Shown: positions 16,826-25,335, numbered from the stretch's first letter. The stretch: DNA of 64,000 bases from JALYYC01 sp039922495 (GCA_039922495.1 JBDTEO010000017.1:98989-162988); one strand, 5' to 3'. Made by a program: numbers and translations. Notes: generated from the letters alone by a model not told the origin.

Positions 16826-16899
16826 GGGCCGTTAGCTCAGGTGGTTAGAGCGGCCGGCTCATAACCGGTTGGTCGAAGGTCCGAGTCCTTCACGGCCCA
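16826..16899 (+). tRNA. tRNA with CAU anticodon, probably tRNA-Ile2
   Basis: A 74-base cloverleaf: acceptor GGGCCGT/ACGGCCC, D arm GCTC/GAGC, anticodon stem GCCGG/CCGGT around loop CTCATAA, T arm GAAGG/CCTTC, discriminator A, no encoded CCA. It is not an initiator: the G1-C72 pair is closed and the three G-C pairs next to the loop are lacking. The TTAGCTCA start of the D region favours the isoleucine tRNA that needs lysidine at C34, over elongator Met. The T loop is TCCGAGT, so position 55 is C and not the near-universal T. The first tRNA base follows directly on the last base of the CoA-transferase stop codon. Confidence 0.88.
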
Positions 16900-17154
16900 G
16901 ACCCTTAGTTTGCTGTTCGCGCACAGTCGCAGGCATCCTCCGAACTTACTTTCAGCCCATCAAGGTGAATCTCGGCCTCTTAGGCAATGCCGACCCGCAT
17001 TTGCATACGCACATCACGCTTCGCTTCCAAGATGACGCATGGCCCGGTCAGCCGATGTCGCTTGGCCCGTACGCGAATTGCTACACCGGCGACAGCTATC
17101 ACGAACACGTCACCGCGCTTCGACGCCTTCTTAGCCCAGTCTGACTTGGCCCGA

Positions 17155-18351
17155 TCAGGCCGATCGCGCGTGCGCGGTGACCGGCCGGCTGAGCGCCCAC
17201 CTGCCATTGCCGGACCGGCGTGGCGTGCAGCCGTCTTCGTGCACCATCCGGTGATGCCGGCGGCAAAGGAGTACCAGGTTTGCCATGGTGGTCTCGCCGC
17301 CGTGGACCCAGTGCTTGAGGTGATGCGCGTCAGTCCAGTCCGGCGGCCGGGCACAACCCTCGGCAACGCAGCCGTGATCGCGAGCGGCGAGCGCCCGTCG
17401 CGTCGCCGGTGGGATGGTCCTCGTCGCCCGACTGACCTCGACGTCGAGCTCGCCCTGGCCGGTGATCTTGGTCAGGGCCGCATCGCAGGCCAGCCGCCGA
17501 ACCGTCTCGCCTGGGACCGAGCCGCCCCGCTCGATCTGACCGGCAGGCGCCCCCGGAGTTCCGGCGAGGGTTTCGACGCTGGCGCGAACCACCAGATGAG
17601 GTCGCGCTCCCGAGCCAGGGTTCCCCTCGTCGCTCTCCTGCCTGCCGAGGTCGACCAGCGCGTCCGCGCGCCGCTGGCCCCCTGTGCGATCGTCGTCCTT
17701 GTCCGGCGGCGGCATCAGGCGATTGAGTGCCGTGGTCAGAATTGCTCCGCCTTCGGCGTCCAGCATGCCGTCCAGACGCACGAGACCATCGGCCGGTTCT
17801 GAGACGTGAAAGTAGCGCCGCTCATAGCCGTGGTTTGCCTCTGTCAGCGCCCGGTGGGCATCAACCTGGTGCTCGTAACTCTTCAAGAAGCCGATGAAGT
17901 GGCCCGGGTCCATTGTCCCCGCCGTCTTCACCAACGTCGCCTCGGACTTACGCACCTCGGCGGCCCCGACCTGCTCGGCGGTCCGGGCGATCCCGGCCAC
18001 ATGTTGGTAGCCGATGTCCCCATTGGCAAAAGCCTTCTGCGTCTCCGGGAGCTTTTCCAATTGGCGGCTGATGGTCACCCGCTCGGCCGCCGCGCTTCCC
18101 GAAAGCTTGCATTTCCAGCGCAGCCAGGCCACGATCCCTAGGGCGCCATCGGCCGCGTACTTGCCGGATTTATCAAAACGGTGCACCCCATCGGCAAAGG
18201 CCGCCTCCAGCCGATCCTCTGCCTCGCGTGCGGTGATGAGTCCCTGGCCCAGCGCCTCACCATTTGCCTGGCGCAACTCGCCGGCATAATCGCCGATGGC
18301 TTGCATCAATCGTCTTCCGGAAGACTCGAGTCGATCGCCTGTCGCGGCCAT
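17155..18351 (-). CDS. DUF222-HNH endonuclease protein
   Basis: Residues 1-300 match the DUF222 helical domain common in GC-rich actinobacteria-like genomes (VAWLRWKCKLSGSAAAERV and a following region on residues recalled from this family). The C-terminus is an HNH nuclease: RDHGCVAEGCARPPDWTDAHH, then NLVLLCRRHHRMVHEDG, with Cys pairs for a structural zinc and the catalytic His of the beta-beta-alpha metal finger. The biological role of this family is unclear; it is multicopy in many genomes and may be mobile. The ATG at 18351 has AGGA 7 nt upstream; a GTG at 18369 is an alternative. Its 3' end lies about 255 bases from the tRNA; that gap holds no gene I can support. Confidence 0.85.
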   Translation of the reverse strand: MAATGDRLESSGRRLMQAIGDYAGELRQANGEALGQGLITAREAEDRLEAAFADGVHRFDKSGKYAADGALGIVAWLRWKCKLSGSAAAERVTISRQLEKLPETQKAFANGDIGYQHVAGIARTAEQVGAAEVRKSEATLVKTAGTMDPGHFIGFLKSYEHQVDAHRALTEANHGYERRYFHVSEPADGLVRLDGMLDAEGGAILTTALNRLMPPPDKDDDRTGGQRRADALVDLGRQESDEGNPGSGARPHLVVRASVETLAGTPGAPAGQIERGGSVPGETVRRLACDAALTKITGQGELDVEVSRATRTIPPATRRALAARDHGCVAEGCARPPDWTDAHHLKHWVHGGETTMANLVLLCRRHHRMVHEDGCTPRRSGNGRWALSRPVTAHARSA

Positions 18352-18481
18352 GCTTTCATCCTGAGGCACGGCTGCGACAGCTGTCTGTCAATAACCGGAT
18401 GACCACTGCCCATCACCCTCCGTCGCGCGAGCGTGGGTTCCTGCCGAACCACCGGCTGTTCATCGCTGAACCGCGCCTCAG

Positions 18482-19513
18482 CTACATATGCTCGCCGAGC
18501 TTGCTCCCGATGCCGACCTCGTCGAGAGGCCCGTAGTTATTCGTCACGTCGCTCGCGTTGATCACCTTGGGGCCGCGCCATCTCTGGACGCGGCCGCCCA
18601 TCTTCAAGACCCAAACCTCAAGTTTGCCCTCGGGTAGAACCTGGCCCACCCGCGCGAACGATCGCCCGCGGTCCTTCAACCGGATCACGTCCTTGATCGC
18701 GAAACGCTCCGGGGGTCGCGCGCCGACGGCGCCGTTGGATTCCGCCGTCCCGTCAAGGCCGCCCCGGCCGTCGCCCTTTGGGCGCACCTTGCGCATCAGC
18801 CGGGCGACGGGATCGTACACATCCGTGGCCATGCGTTCCTTCAGCGGGATGATGGCGTTGTCGGTGATCTTAATGTGTTCCGGACAGACTTCCTGGCAGC
18901 ACTTGGTAATGTTGCACATCCCGACGCCGGCCTTTCCATGGAGGAGACCTGTGCGTCGCAGCGTATCGAGTGGATGCATCTCGAGGCCGGCGATCCGAAC
19001 CATATAGCGGGGGCCGTAGTAGGCGGACTTGTCGTCGTGGTTGCGCAGTACGTGGCAGACGTCCTGGCAAAGAAAGCACTCGATGCACCTGCGGTACTCG
19101 TAAACCCGCTCAGTGTCCTGCGGCAGCATCTTGTACGGCACCGGCTCGTTGGCCGGCGGCGTGAACGGGGGAATCTCCTGGTTGACCTTGTAGTTCCACG
19201 ACACGTCCGTGACCAGGTCCTTGATCAATGGGAACGTCCGCATCGGGGCGACGTGAATATCCCCTTCCGGGAACTCGTCGACGCGCGTCTTGCACATCAG
19301 GCGCGGCCGGCCATTGATTTCGGCGCTGCAGGAGCCGCATTTGGCGGCTTTGCAATTCCAGCGGCAGGCGAGGTCGTTGGCCAGGTTGGCCTGCACGTAG
19401 TGAATGGCGTCGAGGACAACCATGCCTTCCAGCGCCGGGACCTCAAAGCGCTCCTCCCGGCCGCCCGTTTCGTCTCCGCGAAAGACCTGGAGAACGATCG
19501 ACGCTTGCTTCAC
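18482..19513 (-). CDS. sdhB: Succinate dehydrogenase iron-sulfur subunit with C-terminal extension
   Basis: It relays electrons from the flavoprotein to quinone. The 2Fe-2S site is CRWNCKAAKCGSCS with a later LMC; the 4Fe-4S and 3Fe-4S sites are CIECFLCQDVCH and CNITKCCQEVCPEH. These domains end near residue 245. About 95 further residues follow (a Gly/Asp linker, then FAIKDVIRLKDRGRSFARV to the end), which ordinary SdhB proteins of about 240 residues lack; I do not recognise this part. The ATG overlaps the sdhA stop by 4 bases. It is the last gene of sdhC-sdhA-sdhB. Confidence 0.92.
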   Translation of the reverse strand: MKQASIVLQVFRGDETGGREERFEVPALEGMVVLDAIHYVQANLANDLACRWNCKAAKCGSCSAEINGRPRLMCKTRVDEFPEGDIHVAPMRTFPLIKDLVTDVSWNYKVNQEIPPFTPPANEPVPYKMLPQDTERVYEYRRCIECFLCQDVCHVLRNHDDKSAYYGPRYMVRIAGLEMHPLDTLRRTGLLHGKAGVGMCNITKCCQEVCPEHIKITDNAIIPLKERMATDVYDPVARLMRKVRPKGDGRGGLDGTAESNGAVGARPPERFAIKDVIRLKDRGRSFARVGQVLPEGKLEVWVLKMGGRVQRWRGPKVINASDVTNNYGPLDEVGIGSKLGEHM

Positions 19514-21243
19514 GCGGGGACGCCCTGGGCCGCCTTCTCCTCGAACAGGCGGGCGAGTTCGGGCGGCATCTCGGGCACCGGCTTTCGTTTCAGCTTCATC
19601 GTTCCGTGGTCGTCATACGCGATCAGGTTGATCCGCCCGAATGCGGGGTCCTTCTCGAGGTGGTCGAGGCGCCAGTGGGCTCCTCGGCTTTCGTTCCGTT
19701 CCAGCGCGGCCCGGACAATCGCCTCGGCGATGGTCAGCATGAAGCGCAGGTCCCGCGCGGTGTGCCAGCCAGGGTTGTAGCGGCGCGATCCCGGCGCATG
19801 AATCCCGGCCGTCCGCGCCTGCAGCTCGAGAACCTTGTTGAGACAGGTCCGCAGCCCCTCTTCCGTTCTGGCCAGGCCGGCGCCGTCCTGCATCGCCTGT
19901 TGCAATTCCTGCTGGAGGTGGTAGACGTTTTCTTTGCCGGCCGCTTGCAGGGGCCGCAGCAGAAGGTCCTGCTCAGCCGCCACCTGCCGATCATCGATGC
20001 TGCCGGGCGCAACGTCGCGCTGGTACGCGGCGGCCCCCGCGCCGGCTCGCCGGCCGAACACGAGCAGATCTGACAGGGAATTCCCCCCGAGCCGATTCGA
20101 TCCGTGCAAACCGGCCGCTGCCTCGCCGGCCGCATAAAGGCCGGGCAGCGTCGTCGCCCCGGTTTCCGCGTCGACCCAGAGCCCGCCCATCGCATAGTGG
20201 ATGGTCGGGGCCACCTCCATCGGTTGCTTGGTGATGTCGACGTCGGCCAGTCGCAGGAACTGCTCGTACATCGACGGCAGTTTCTTTTTGATTTGCTCGG
20301 CACCCAGGTGCCGCACATCGAGGTTGGCGCCGCCATGCTCGGTTCCGCGTCCAGCCTGGACTTCTTTGTAAATCGATCTCGCGACGATATCGCGCGACGA
20401 GAGCTCTTTTTTCTTGGGGTCGTACTCGAGCATGAAGCGCTTGCCGTCCTTGTTGGTGAGGTACCCGCCCTCGCCGCGAACGGCCTCGGTAACCAGGATG
20501 CCCTTGACGCCGGGCGGCCAGACCATGCCGGTCGGATGGAACTGGACCATCTCGGGATCGAGGACGTCAGCGCCGGCTTCGTAGCCCATGCCGACGCCAT
20601 CGCCCGTTCCTTCCCACGAGTTCGATGTCACTTTGAAGAGGCGTCCCCAGCCACCGGTGGCGAGGATCACGGCTTTAGTCTTGAAGGCGAGGAAGCGCCC
20701 ATCGACCCGGTTGTAGCCAAAGGCGCCCGTGACGCGGTTGCCATCCTTGAGGAGCCTGGTGAGCGTCCATTCCATGTGGACCTCGATGCCGAGGGCCACC
20801 ACGCGATCCTGCAGCGTGCGGATGATCTCGAGGCCCGTTCGATCGCCGACGTGGCAGAGGCGCCGGTACGTGTGGGCGCCGAAGGCCCGCTGGAGAATGC
20901 GGCCATCCGGCGTGCGATCGAAGATGGCCCCCCAGGTCTCGAGCTCGTAGACCCGGTCTGGAGATTCCTTGGCATGGATCTCCGCCATGCGCCAGTTGTT
21001 GATCATCTGGCCGCCCCGCATCGTGTCCTGGAAATGCACCTGCCACCTGTCGGCGGGGTCGACATTGCCGAGGGCAGCCGCGACACCACCTTCGGCCATG
21101 ACGGTATGGGCTTTGCCGAGCAGCGACTTGCACACGATCGTGACGCGCGCGCCCGAGGCAGCCGCCTCGATCGCCGCCCGCATGCCTGCGCCGCCGGCCC
21201 CGATGACCAGGACGTCTGTCGTCAGCGTCTCAAAGGCTTCCAT
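19510..21243 (-). CDS. sdhA: Succinate dehydrogenase flavoprotein subunit
   Basis: FAD-containing catalytic subunit of complex II that oxidises succinate to fumarate. VLVIGAGGAGMRAAIEAA binds the FAD ADP part; AHTVMAEGG near residue 47 contains the His that normally bonds covalently to FAD; QFHPTGMVWPPGVKG and TEAVRGEGGYLTN form the dicarboxylate site with its catalytic Arg. At 577 residues the length is typical. Its ATG overlaps the last base of the sdhC stop (TGATG), so translation is coupled along sdhC-sdhA-sdhB. Confidence 0.95.
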   Translation of the reverse strand: MEAFETLTTDVLVIGAGGAGMRAAIEAAASGARVTIVCKSLLGKAHTVMAEGGVAAALGNVDPADRWQVHFQDTMRGGQMINNWRMAEIHAKESPDRVYELETWGAIFDRTPDGRILQRAFGAHTYRRLCHVGDRTGLEIIRTLQDRVVALGIEVHMEWTLTRLLKDGNRVTGAFGYNRVDGRFLAFKTKAVILATGGWGRLFKVTSNSWEGTGDGVGMGYEAGADVLDPEMVQFHPTGMVWPPGVKGILVTEAVRGEGGYLTNKDGKRFMLEYDPKKKELSSRDIVARSIYKEVQAGRGTEHGGANLDVRHLGAEQIKKKLPSMYEQFLRLADVDITKQPMEVAPTIHYAMGGLWVDAETGATTLPGLYAAGEAAAGLHGSNRLGGNSLSDLLVFGRRAGAGAAAYQRDVAPGSIDDRQVAAEQDLLLRPLQAAGKENVYHLQQELQQAMQDGAGLARTEEGLRTCLNKVLELQARTAGIHAPGSRRYNPGWHTARDLRFMLTIAEAIVRAALERNESRGAHWRLDHLEKDPAFGRINLIAYDDHGTMKLKRKPVPEMPPELARLFEEKAAQGVPA

Positions 21244-22013
21244 CAGAAGATCAACCGCGGCTCATGGAAGAACCCCGCCATTAGCAGCCGGATATACACG
21301 TCTGTCAGCGCGACGGAGAACATGCTGTACCAGGCAAAGGCGCCATGCGACGGGTTCAACCGGTTGAGCGTCATGGTGACCCGCTCCCAGATCCGGCCGC
21401 CTCGGGCGCGCGAGAAGGCGTCGATCCGGCCGCCCATCAGATACCGGAATGAATGACAGGTCCCGCTGTAGAGCGTCAGAAGGATCACGTTGACCAGCAT
21501 CACCAGGGATCCCAGCCCGATAAAGACGTGCCCATGGTAGGTGAAGGCGCGAACCACGTCGACCCAGAGGAAGACGATGACGACCAGGCTCAGCAATAAG
21601 AAATATCGATGGTAGTTATTGAGCACCCAGGGAAACCGGGTCTCCCCGCGATACTTGCCGCGCTTGAGTTCCTGGATGGCGCAGGCCGGCGGGTCCCAGA
21701 AGAACGAACGGAAGTATGACTTCCGGTAGTAGTAACAGCTGCCGCGAAGCCCGAGCGGGATCACGGCGAGAAACGGGATCAGGAGACCGATGATCGGCAC
21801 GTGGATGAGCCCGAACCCGAGCCAGGTCGAGAAAAATGGCGAGACATACGGGTCAACAAAGACAACGGTCCCGGAGAACACGGACCATGTCGCATAGACG
21901 ACGAAGGCGGTGTAGCAGAGGACGGTGAGCGCCGGTTCGATCCACCAGGCCCGGCCCGGTGACGCCTCTTTGGCCGACGGCGGCCGGACGGGCATTACCG
22001 CCTCAAGCGCCAA
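21243..22013 (-). CDS. sdhC: Succinate dehydrogenase membrane cytochrome b subunit
   Basis: A 256-residue membrane protein with about five helices and several His residues in helices (GFGLIHVPIIG, NNYHRYFLLLS, YHGHVFIG, GTCHSFRYLMGG) that can ligate heme. It replaces the separate SdhC and SdhD pair, as no sdhD is present. The start is TTG at 22013, fixed by AGGAGG (complement of 22019-22024) 5 nt upstream. A possible -10 box TAAACT (complement of 22050-22055) overlaps the end of the upstream gene. The family resembles the SdhC of actinobacteria-like and related complexes with a larger membrane anchor. Confidence 0.85.
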   Translation of the reverse strand: MALEAVMPVRPPSAKEASPGRAWWIEPALTVLCYTAFVVYATWSVFSGTVVFVDPYVSPFFSTWLGFGLIHVPIIGLLIPFLAVIPLGLRGSCYYYRKSYFRSFFWDPPACAIQELKRGKYRGETRFPWVLNNYHRYFLLLSLVVIVFLWVDVVRAFTYHGHVFIGLGSLVMLVNVILLTLYSGTCHSFRYLMGGRIDAFSRARGGRIWERVTMTLNRLNPSHGAFAWYSMFSVALTDVYIRLLMAGFFHEPRLIF

Positions 22014-22052
22014 CTCGTCCTCCTGACTTCGGGGTTGCCGACGAGAACTAGT

Positions 22053-23111
22053 TTAGTCGGTGCCCGCGCTGCGGCGGCCCAGGACCACGCCAACCAGTGA
22101 GGCTCCCAGCGCCATCAAGACCGCCGTGCGCGCACGCACCCCGGTCCGCACGGGCCCATGGCTCCCATTGGCCGATCGCTCGAGCTGTGGGGCGCCCCGT
22201 CGATCAGCCTCGCCCGCGGTCTTCGGGGCGGCGGCGATCACGTCACCGCGCGCCGGCTGTTCGATCGGGACGGGATAGAGCACGCTGTTGAACTCCACGC
22301 CGATCATCGTGATCAGGCCGAAGAAGAAGAAAAATGTCAGGACCACGAAAAAGAGGCCGAAGGTCTTGCCGTAGATGACCGCGCTGTTGGTCAGGCTGAT
22401 GTAGATGGGGAAGACGAGGCTCACGAGTTCGAACAGGGTTCCTGCGAGCAGCGCACCGGACCAGACCTGGCTGAACTTCTGCGGTCGATTCGGGACCACG
22501 TAGTAAATGGCGAGGAAGAGCAAAGTACCGGAGACGAGACCGATGACCACCTGGACGAGCAGCGAGAGGCCGCCTTTGAGTGCGTCCGGGGCGCCCGGGA
22601 TTTCCGGCACGGCCGGAAGCGCGAGCGAGCTGGCGATGGCGATGCCGCCGAACACCGTGAACAGGAAAATCATGGCGATGCTCATGACCTTTTGGGGCAG
22701 AAACTCGCGGGGCTTGGCGTGATAGATCACGGCAAAGGCCTGCTCCACCGCGCCGAAGAGCGCCGACCCACCCCACAGCAGGCCGAGCACACCGACGACG
22801 ATCAGCAAGCCCTTCTGCGCCTCGAAGTGCTTGATGGCTTGGAAGGCGCCGCTGACCGTCTGCGAGGGGAGGGCCGTCAGCAGCGTGCAGTCAAGGGCGG
22901 AGAGTTGCGCCCCGCCGACAGCATGGCACGCCACTTGCTTGGTTTCGCCGATCAGGCTGGCGACGATGCCGAGCACGGCGGCGAGAAAGACTACGATGGG
23001 GAACACGGCGAACAACGTGTTCCAGGCAATCAGAACGGCCCAGTTCGGCGCCTGGTCTTCAAGGAATTTTTGGATGACCCTTCCCGGTAGGCTACTCATG
23101 AGCGCGTGCAT
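22053..23111 (-). CDS. YihY/BrkB family membrane protein
   Basis: A 352-residue protein with about six transmembrane helices in the YihY/virulence factor BrkB family (formerly misnamed ribonuclease BN). The pattern DQAPNWAVLIAWNTLFAVFPIVVFL near the start and GGSALFGAVEQAFAVIYH in the middle are typical; the end is a soluble basic tail followed by a short hydrophobic segment. Function is not established for the family; transport or cell envelope roles are suggested. TAGAAT (complement of 23120-23125) lies 8 nt before the ATG. It is divergent from rpiA by 38 bp. Confidence 0.82.
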   Translation of the reverse strand: MHALMSSLPGRVIQKFLEDQAPNWAVLIAWNTLFAVFPIVVFLAAVLGIVASLIGETKQVACHAVGGAQLSALDCTLLTALPSQTVSGAFQAIKHFEAQKGLLIVVGVLGLLWGGSALFGAVEQAFAVIYHAKPREFLPQKVMSIAMIFLFTVFGGIAIASSLALPAVPEIPGAPDALKGGLSLLVQVVIGLVSGTLLFLAIYYVVPNRPQKFSQVWSGALLAGTLFELVSLVFPIYISLTNSAVIYGKTFGLFFVVLTFFFFFGLITMIGVEFNSVLYPVPIEQPARGDVIAAAPKTAGEADRRGAPQLERSANGSHGPVRTGVRARTAVLMALGASLVGVVLGRRSAGTD

Positions 23112-23149
23112 TCGTTTCTATTCTACCTGACATCGGCACTATCACGTAA

Positions 23150-23836
23150 ATGGTGACCCAGGGAACGGCGGCCGAGGCGCAGAAGCAATCTGCCGCCGAG
23201 CGCGCACTGGGCCTGGTGCGGTCCGGAATGGTGATCGGCCTCGGCACCGGAACGACGGCCCGCTACTTCATCGAAGGCCTCGGGCGGCTGGTCGCCAATG
23301 GCCTCCAGGTCCAGGCGATCGTGACGTCCACCGACAGCCGCCGGCGCGCGATCGCCTCCGGGATTCCGCTTCGCGAACAGATCGACAGCCAGATCGACCT
23401 GACGGTCGACGGGGCGGATGAGATCGATCCGGCGATCGATTGCATCAAGGGACGCGGGGGGGCGCTGCTGCGGGAAAAGATCGTGGCCCACGCCAGCCGG
23501 CGCTTCGTCCTGATCGCCGACGATTCGAAGGTCGTCGACCGGCTCGGCCGTGGGCCGGTGCCGGTAGAGATCCTGCCGTTCCTCTGGGAGCGGACCAGCT
23601 ATGGGATCGCCCAGCTGGGCGGGGATCCGGTGCTCCGGGCGGGCCCGGACGGCCCGTACCGAACCGATAACGGCAACCTGGTCCTCGACGTCCGCTTCGA
23701 GGGGATCGACCGCGACCTCGATGCGCGGCTGCACGCGATTCCGGGTGTGATCGAGCACGGTCTCTTCTTCGGCGTAGCTCACGCCGCCATCGTCGGCGGA
23801 CCCTCGGGCATTCGCGTGCTGGGCGAGCTCGGCTGA
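23150..23836 (+). CDS. rpiA: Ribose-5-phosphate isomerase A
   Basis: Interconverts ribose 5-phosphate and ribulose 5-phosphate in the pentose phosphate pathway. GLGTGTTARYFIEGLG binds phosphate; DGADEIDPAIDCIKGRGGAL holds the catalytic Asp/Glu and Lys; FVLIADDSKVVDRLG follows. At 228 residues the length is standard. The ATG at 23150 is directly followed by GTG; no Shine-Dalgarno is visible and a weak TATCAC precedes it by 4 nt, so its promoter is not clear. Confidence 0.93.
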   Translation: MVTQGTAAEAQKQSAAERALGLVRSGMVIGLGTGTTARYFIEGLGRLVANGLQVQAIVTSTDSRRRAIASGIPLREQIDSQIDLTVDGADEIDPAIDCIKGRGGALLREKIVAHASRRFVLIADDSKVVDRLGRGPVPVEILPFLWERTSYGIAQLGGDPVLRAGPDGPYRTDNGNLVLDVRFEGIDRDLDARLHAIPGVIEHGLFFGVAHAAIVGGPSGIRVLGELG

Positions 23837-23859
23837 CCTCGCGCTATGCTATGCGACTG

Positions 23860-24039
23860 ATGTCGTTCGAATACAAGGTGGTCGATAGCGTCGAGGAAGC
23901 CAACCGGCTTTCCGACCAGGGCTTCGAACTCTTCACCATCCTGCCGCCCGGACCGGCTGGCGGGGCGGACCGACTGTACCTGCGCAGGGAAAAACCTCGC
24001 GGTCAGACGCCGGGGTTTGTCCGGGAGTCCAAATCCTAG
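23860..24039 (+). CDS. Small hypothetical protein, 59 residues
   Basis: Begins MSFEYKVVDSVEEANRLSDQGFELFTI, a beta-alpha-beta-like pattern seen in small DUF4177-type proteins (Y-K-V-V ... L-N ... G-W/F-E). The ATG at 23860 is preferred to the ATG at 23851 because TATGCT (23845-23850) is directly against the latter and 9 nt from the former. The basic tail (RREKPRGQTPGF) is probably disordered. It follows rpiA by 23 bases. No function can be assigned. Confidence 0.6.
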   Translation: MSFEYKVVDSVEEANRLSDQGFELFTILPPGPAGGADRLYLRREKPRGQTPGFVRESKS

Positions 24040-24052
24040 GGCGCCGACCCGA

Positions 24053-24081
24053 TTGACGCGATCGGCAATCTAGCCTACAAT
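24053..24081 (+). promoter_or_regulatory. Strong sigma-A-type promoter
   Basis: TTGACG (24053-24058), exactly 17 bp, TACAAT (24076-24081). Transcription would start near 24088, leaving a 95-nt leader before the GTG at 24183. Confidence 0.75.
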
Positions 24082-24109
24082 TTGCGTATCACGATTTCGA
24101 CAGCCCACC

Positions 24110-24124
24110 GGGCGATGTTCGCCC
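24110..24124 (+). other. Leader hairpin
   Basis: GGGCGA-TGT-TCGCCC is a perfect 6-bp stem with a three-base loop in the middle of the untranslated leader. No known riboswitch consensus was recognised. Confidence 0.4.
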
Positions 24125-24182
24125 CGTGGAGTGTCTGTCGGGTATTGGGAATGGGCCCGCAAGGGCGTTCAGAGGAGTAAGT

Positions 24183-24596
24183 GTGCTGCAGCGAATGACC
24201 GCAACCATGGAACCGGCGCGCCACTACGAGGCGGCCATTCGGGCCATGTCCGAAGCCGCGGCGACCGCCGAAGCGACCCACGCGCCGATCCGGCTTGCCT
24301 ACTGGCGGATGGCAGCGCTCGATACGCTGCTGGCTCGTCTCGAAGAACTGCGCCTGGCGGCCGAGCGGGAACTTCCCGACGACACGCTGGAACTGGTGGT
24401 GACCTTCGCCCAGCGTCACGACCACGAGCTCCGCGACCGGCTGCAGGAGATCAATGGGGAAGACGTCAACGCCGTCCATGACGCCGTGTTCGAGGCGCAG
24501 GGCCGCGTGATGCTCCAGCTCGCCGGGCTGCGGCGCGTGCCCAACTGGCAGGATCTCGACCTGGTGCTCGAGCCGGGGGGCGAAGAAGCCGCCTGA
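24183..24596 (+). CDS. Hypothetical helical protein, 137 residues
   Basis: No family recognised. The protein is nearly all helix-forming and rich in Ala, Leu, Glu and Arg, with a stretch (ALDTLLARLEELRLAAERELPDD) likely to form a coiled coil. No signal or membrane segment is seen. The GTG at 24183 is chosen because AGGAG lies 5 nt upstream (24173-24177). It has a strong promoter and a 95-nt structured leader, and is coupled to the DUF971 gene through a CTGA overlap, so the two may act together. Confidence 0.7.
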   Translation: MLQRMTATMEPARHYEAAIRAMSEAAATAEATHAPIRLAYWRMAALDTLLARLEELRLAAERELPDDTLELVVTFAQRHDHELRDRLQEINGEDVNAVHDAVFEAQGRVMLQLAGLRRVPNWQDLDLVLEPGGEEAA

Positions 24597-24967
24597 CCGA
24601 CGACCTCGGCGAGCGCGAGCGGCCGCTCGACATCGTCGCCGATCGGCCGCGCCAACTGCTGACCGTCGCCTGGGCCGACGGGCACAACTCGAGGTACCAC
24701 TTCGAGTTGCTCCGCTGGAACTGCCCTTGTGCCGAGTGCGCCGGGGAAGGGGGCCTGCCCGGCAAGCTGGCCAGCACCAGGGAACTCGGTGACGACCAGG
24801 TGATCCTCGATAGCATCGAGCCCGTCGGGCTCTTTGGGTTACGCCCCTACTGGCACGACGGGCACAGCACCGGTATTTACGGCCTCAGGCTACTCCGGGC
24901 CCTGTGTCCCTGCGAGACCTGCGGTCCGGTTCGATCCGGCCGGCCCTCGGGCCTCGGCCGAGCTTAG
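24593..24967 (+). CDS. DUF971 domain protein, CTG start
   Basis: The sequence matches DUF971 (gamma-butyrobetaine hydroxylase N-terminal-like) from end to end: LLTVAWADGHNSRYHFELLR, CPCAEC, SIEPVGLFGLRPYW, DGHSTGIYG, and a final CPCETC. Cys pairs could bind a metal or cluster; DUF971 genes are often found near mrp-type Fe-S carriers. The frame has no ATG, GTG or TTG before the conserved W-x-D-G; the first standard start (TTG 24707) would cut away the domain's start. CTG 24593, overlapping the upstream stop as CTGA, gives a complete 124-residue protein. The 3' end overlaps trxA tail to tail by 4 bases. Confidence 0.8.
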   Translation: MTDDLGERERPLDIVADRPRQLLTVAWADGHNSRYHFELLRWNCPCAECAGEGGLPGKLASTRELGDDQVILDSIEPVGLFGLRPYWHDGHSTGIYGLRLLRALCPCETCGPVRSGRPSGLGRA

Positions 24968-25293
24968 GCCCGGATTCCGGTCAGGCCGAGGTTCGCCTCG
25001 AGGGCAGCCTTCGGCTGGTAGCCCACGACCTGCTTGGCGATCTTGCCGTCTCGGAACATGGCGACGTACGGGATGCCACGCACGCGGTAGCGCTCCGCGA
25101 GGGCCGGCTCCTCGTCAACGTTGACCTTGGCGATCTTGACGTCGGTGTGCTCGTTACCGATCTGGTCGAGTAGCGGGGCAAGCATCTTGCACGGTCCACA
25201 CCAATCGGCGTAGAAGTCGACGATGACCGGCTGGTCGGACAGGAGCACTTGCTCCTCGAACGTGGCGGTGGTGACGTGAACTGGCTTGCTCAT
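24964..25293 (-). CDS. trxA: Thioredoxin
   Basis: Small cytoplasmic disulfide reductase of 109 residues with the active site WCGPCK near residue 32, the cis-Pro segment RGIPYVAMF and the typical C-terminal helix. AAGGAG lies 5 nt before the ATG. It converges on the DUF971 gene, with the two stop codons overlapping. Thioredoxin reductase is not in the window. Confidence 0.95.
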   Translation of the reverse strand: MSKPVHVTTATFEEQVLLSDQPVIVDFYADWCGPCKMLAPLLDQIGNEHTDVKIAKVNVDEEPALAERYRVRGIPYVAMFRDGKIAKQVVGYQPKAALEANLGLTGIRA

Positions 25294-25335
25294 GACTCTC
25301 CTTGAGGGTTTGGTGTCTACAAAGAGAGTAACCCA

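Noticed and set aside
16826..16899. Initiator tRNA-Met
   Set aside because: Position 1-72 is a G-C pair and the anticodon stem lacks the three G-C pairs of initiators.
17155..18351. HNH gene next to the tRNA as part of an integrated mobile element
   Set aside because: No integrase, repeat of the tRNA end or other mobile gene is present; composition looks like the neighbours.
20104..21456. Long open frame (450 codons) on the plus strand opposite sdhA
   Set aside because: It is antisense to a fully conserved sdhA; high GC content keeps such opposite frames open. Its translation shows no domain.
22158..23090. 310-codon plus-strand frame opposite the YihY-family gene, rich in Glu/Asp/His
   Set aside because: Composition mirrors the complementary hydrophobic codons; no ribosome site and no recognisable fold.
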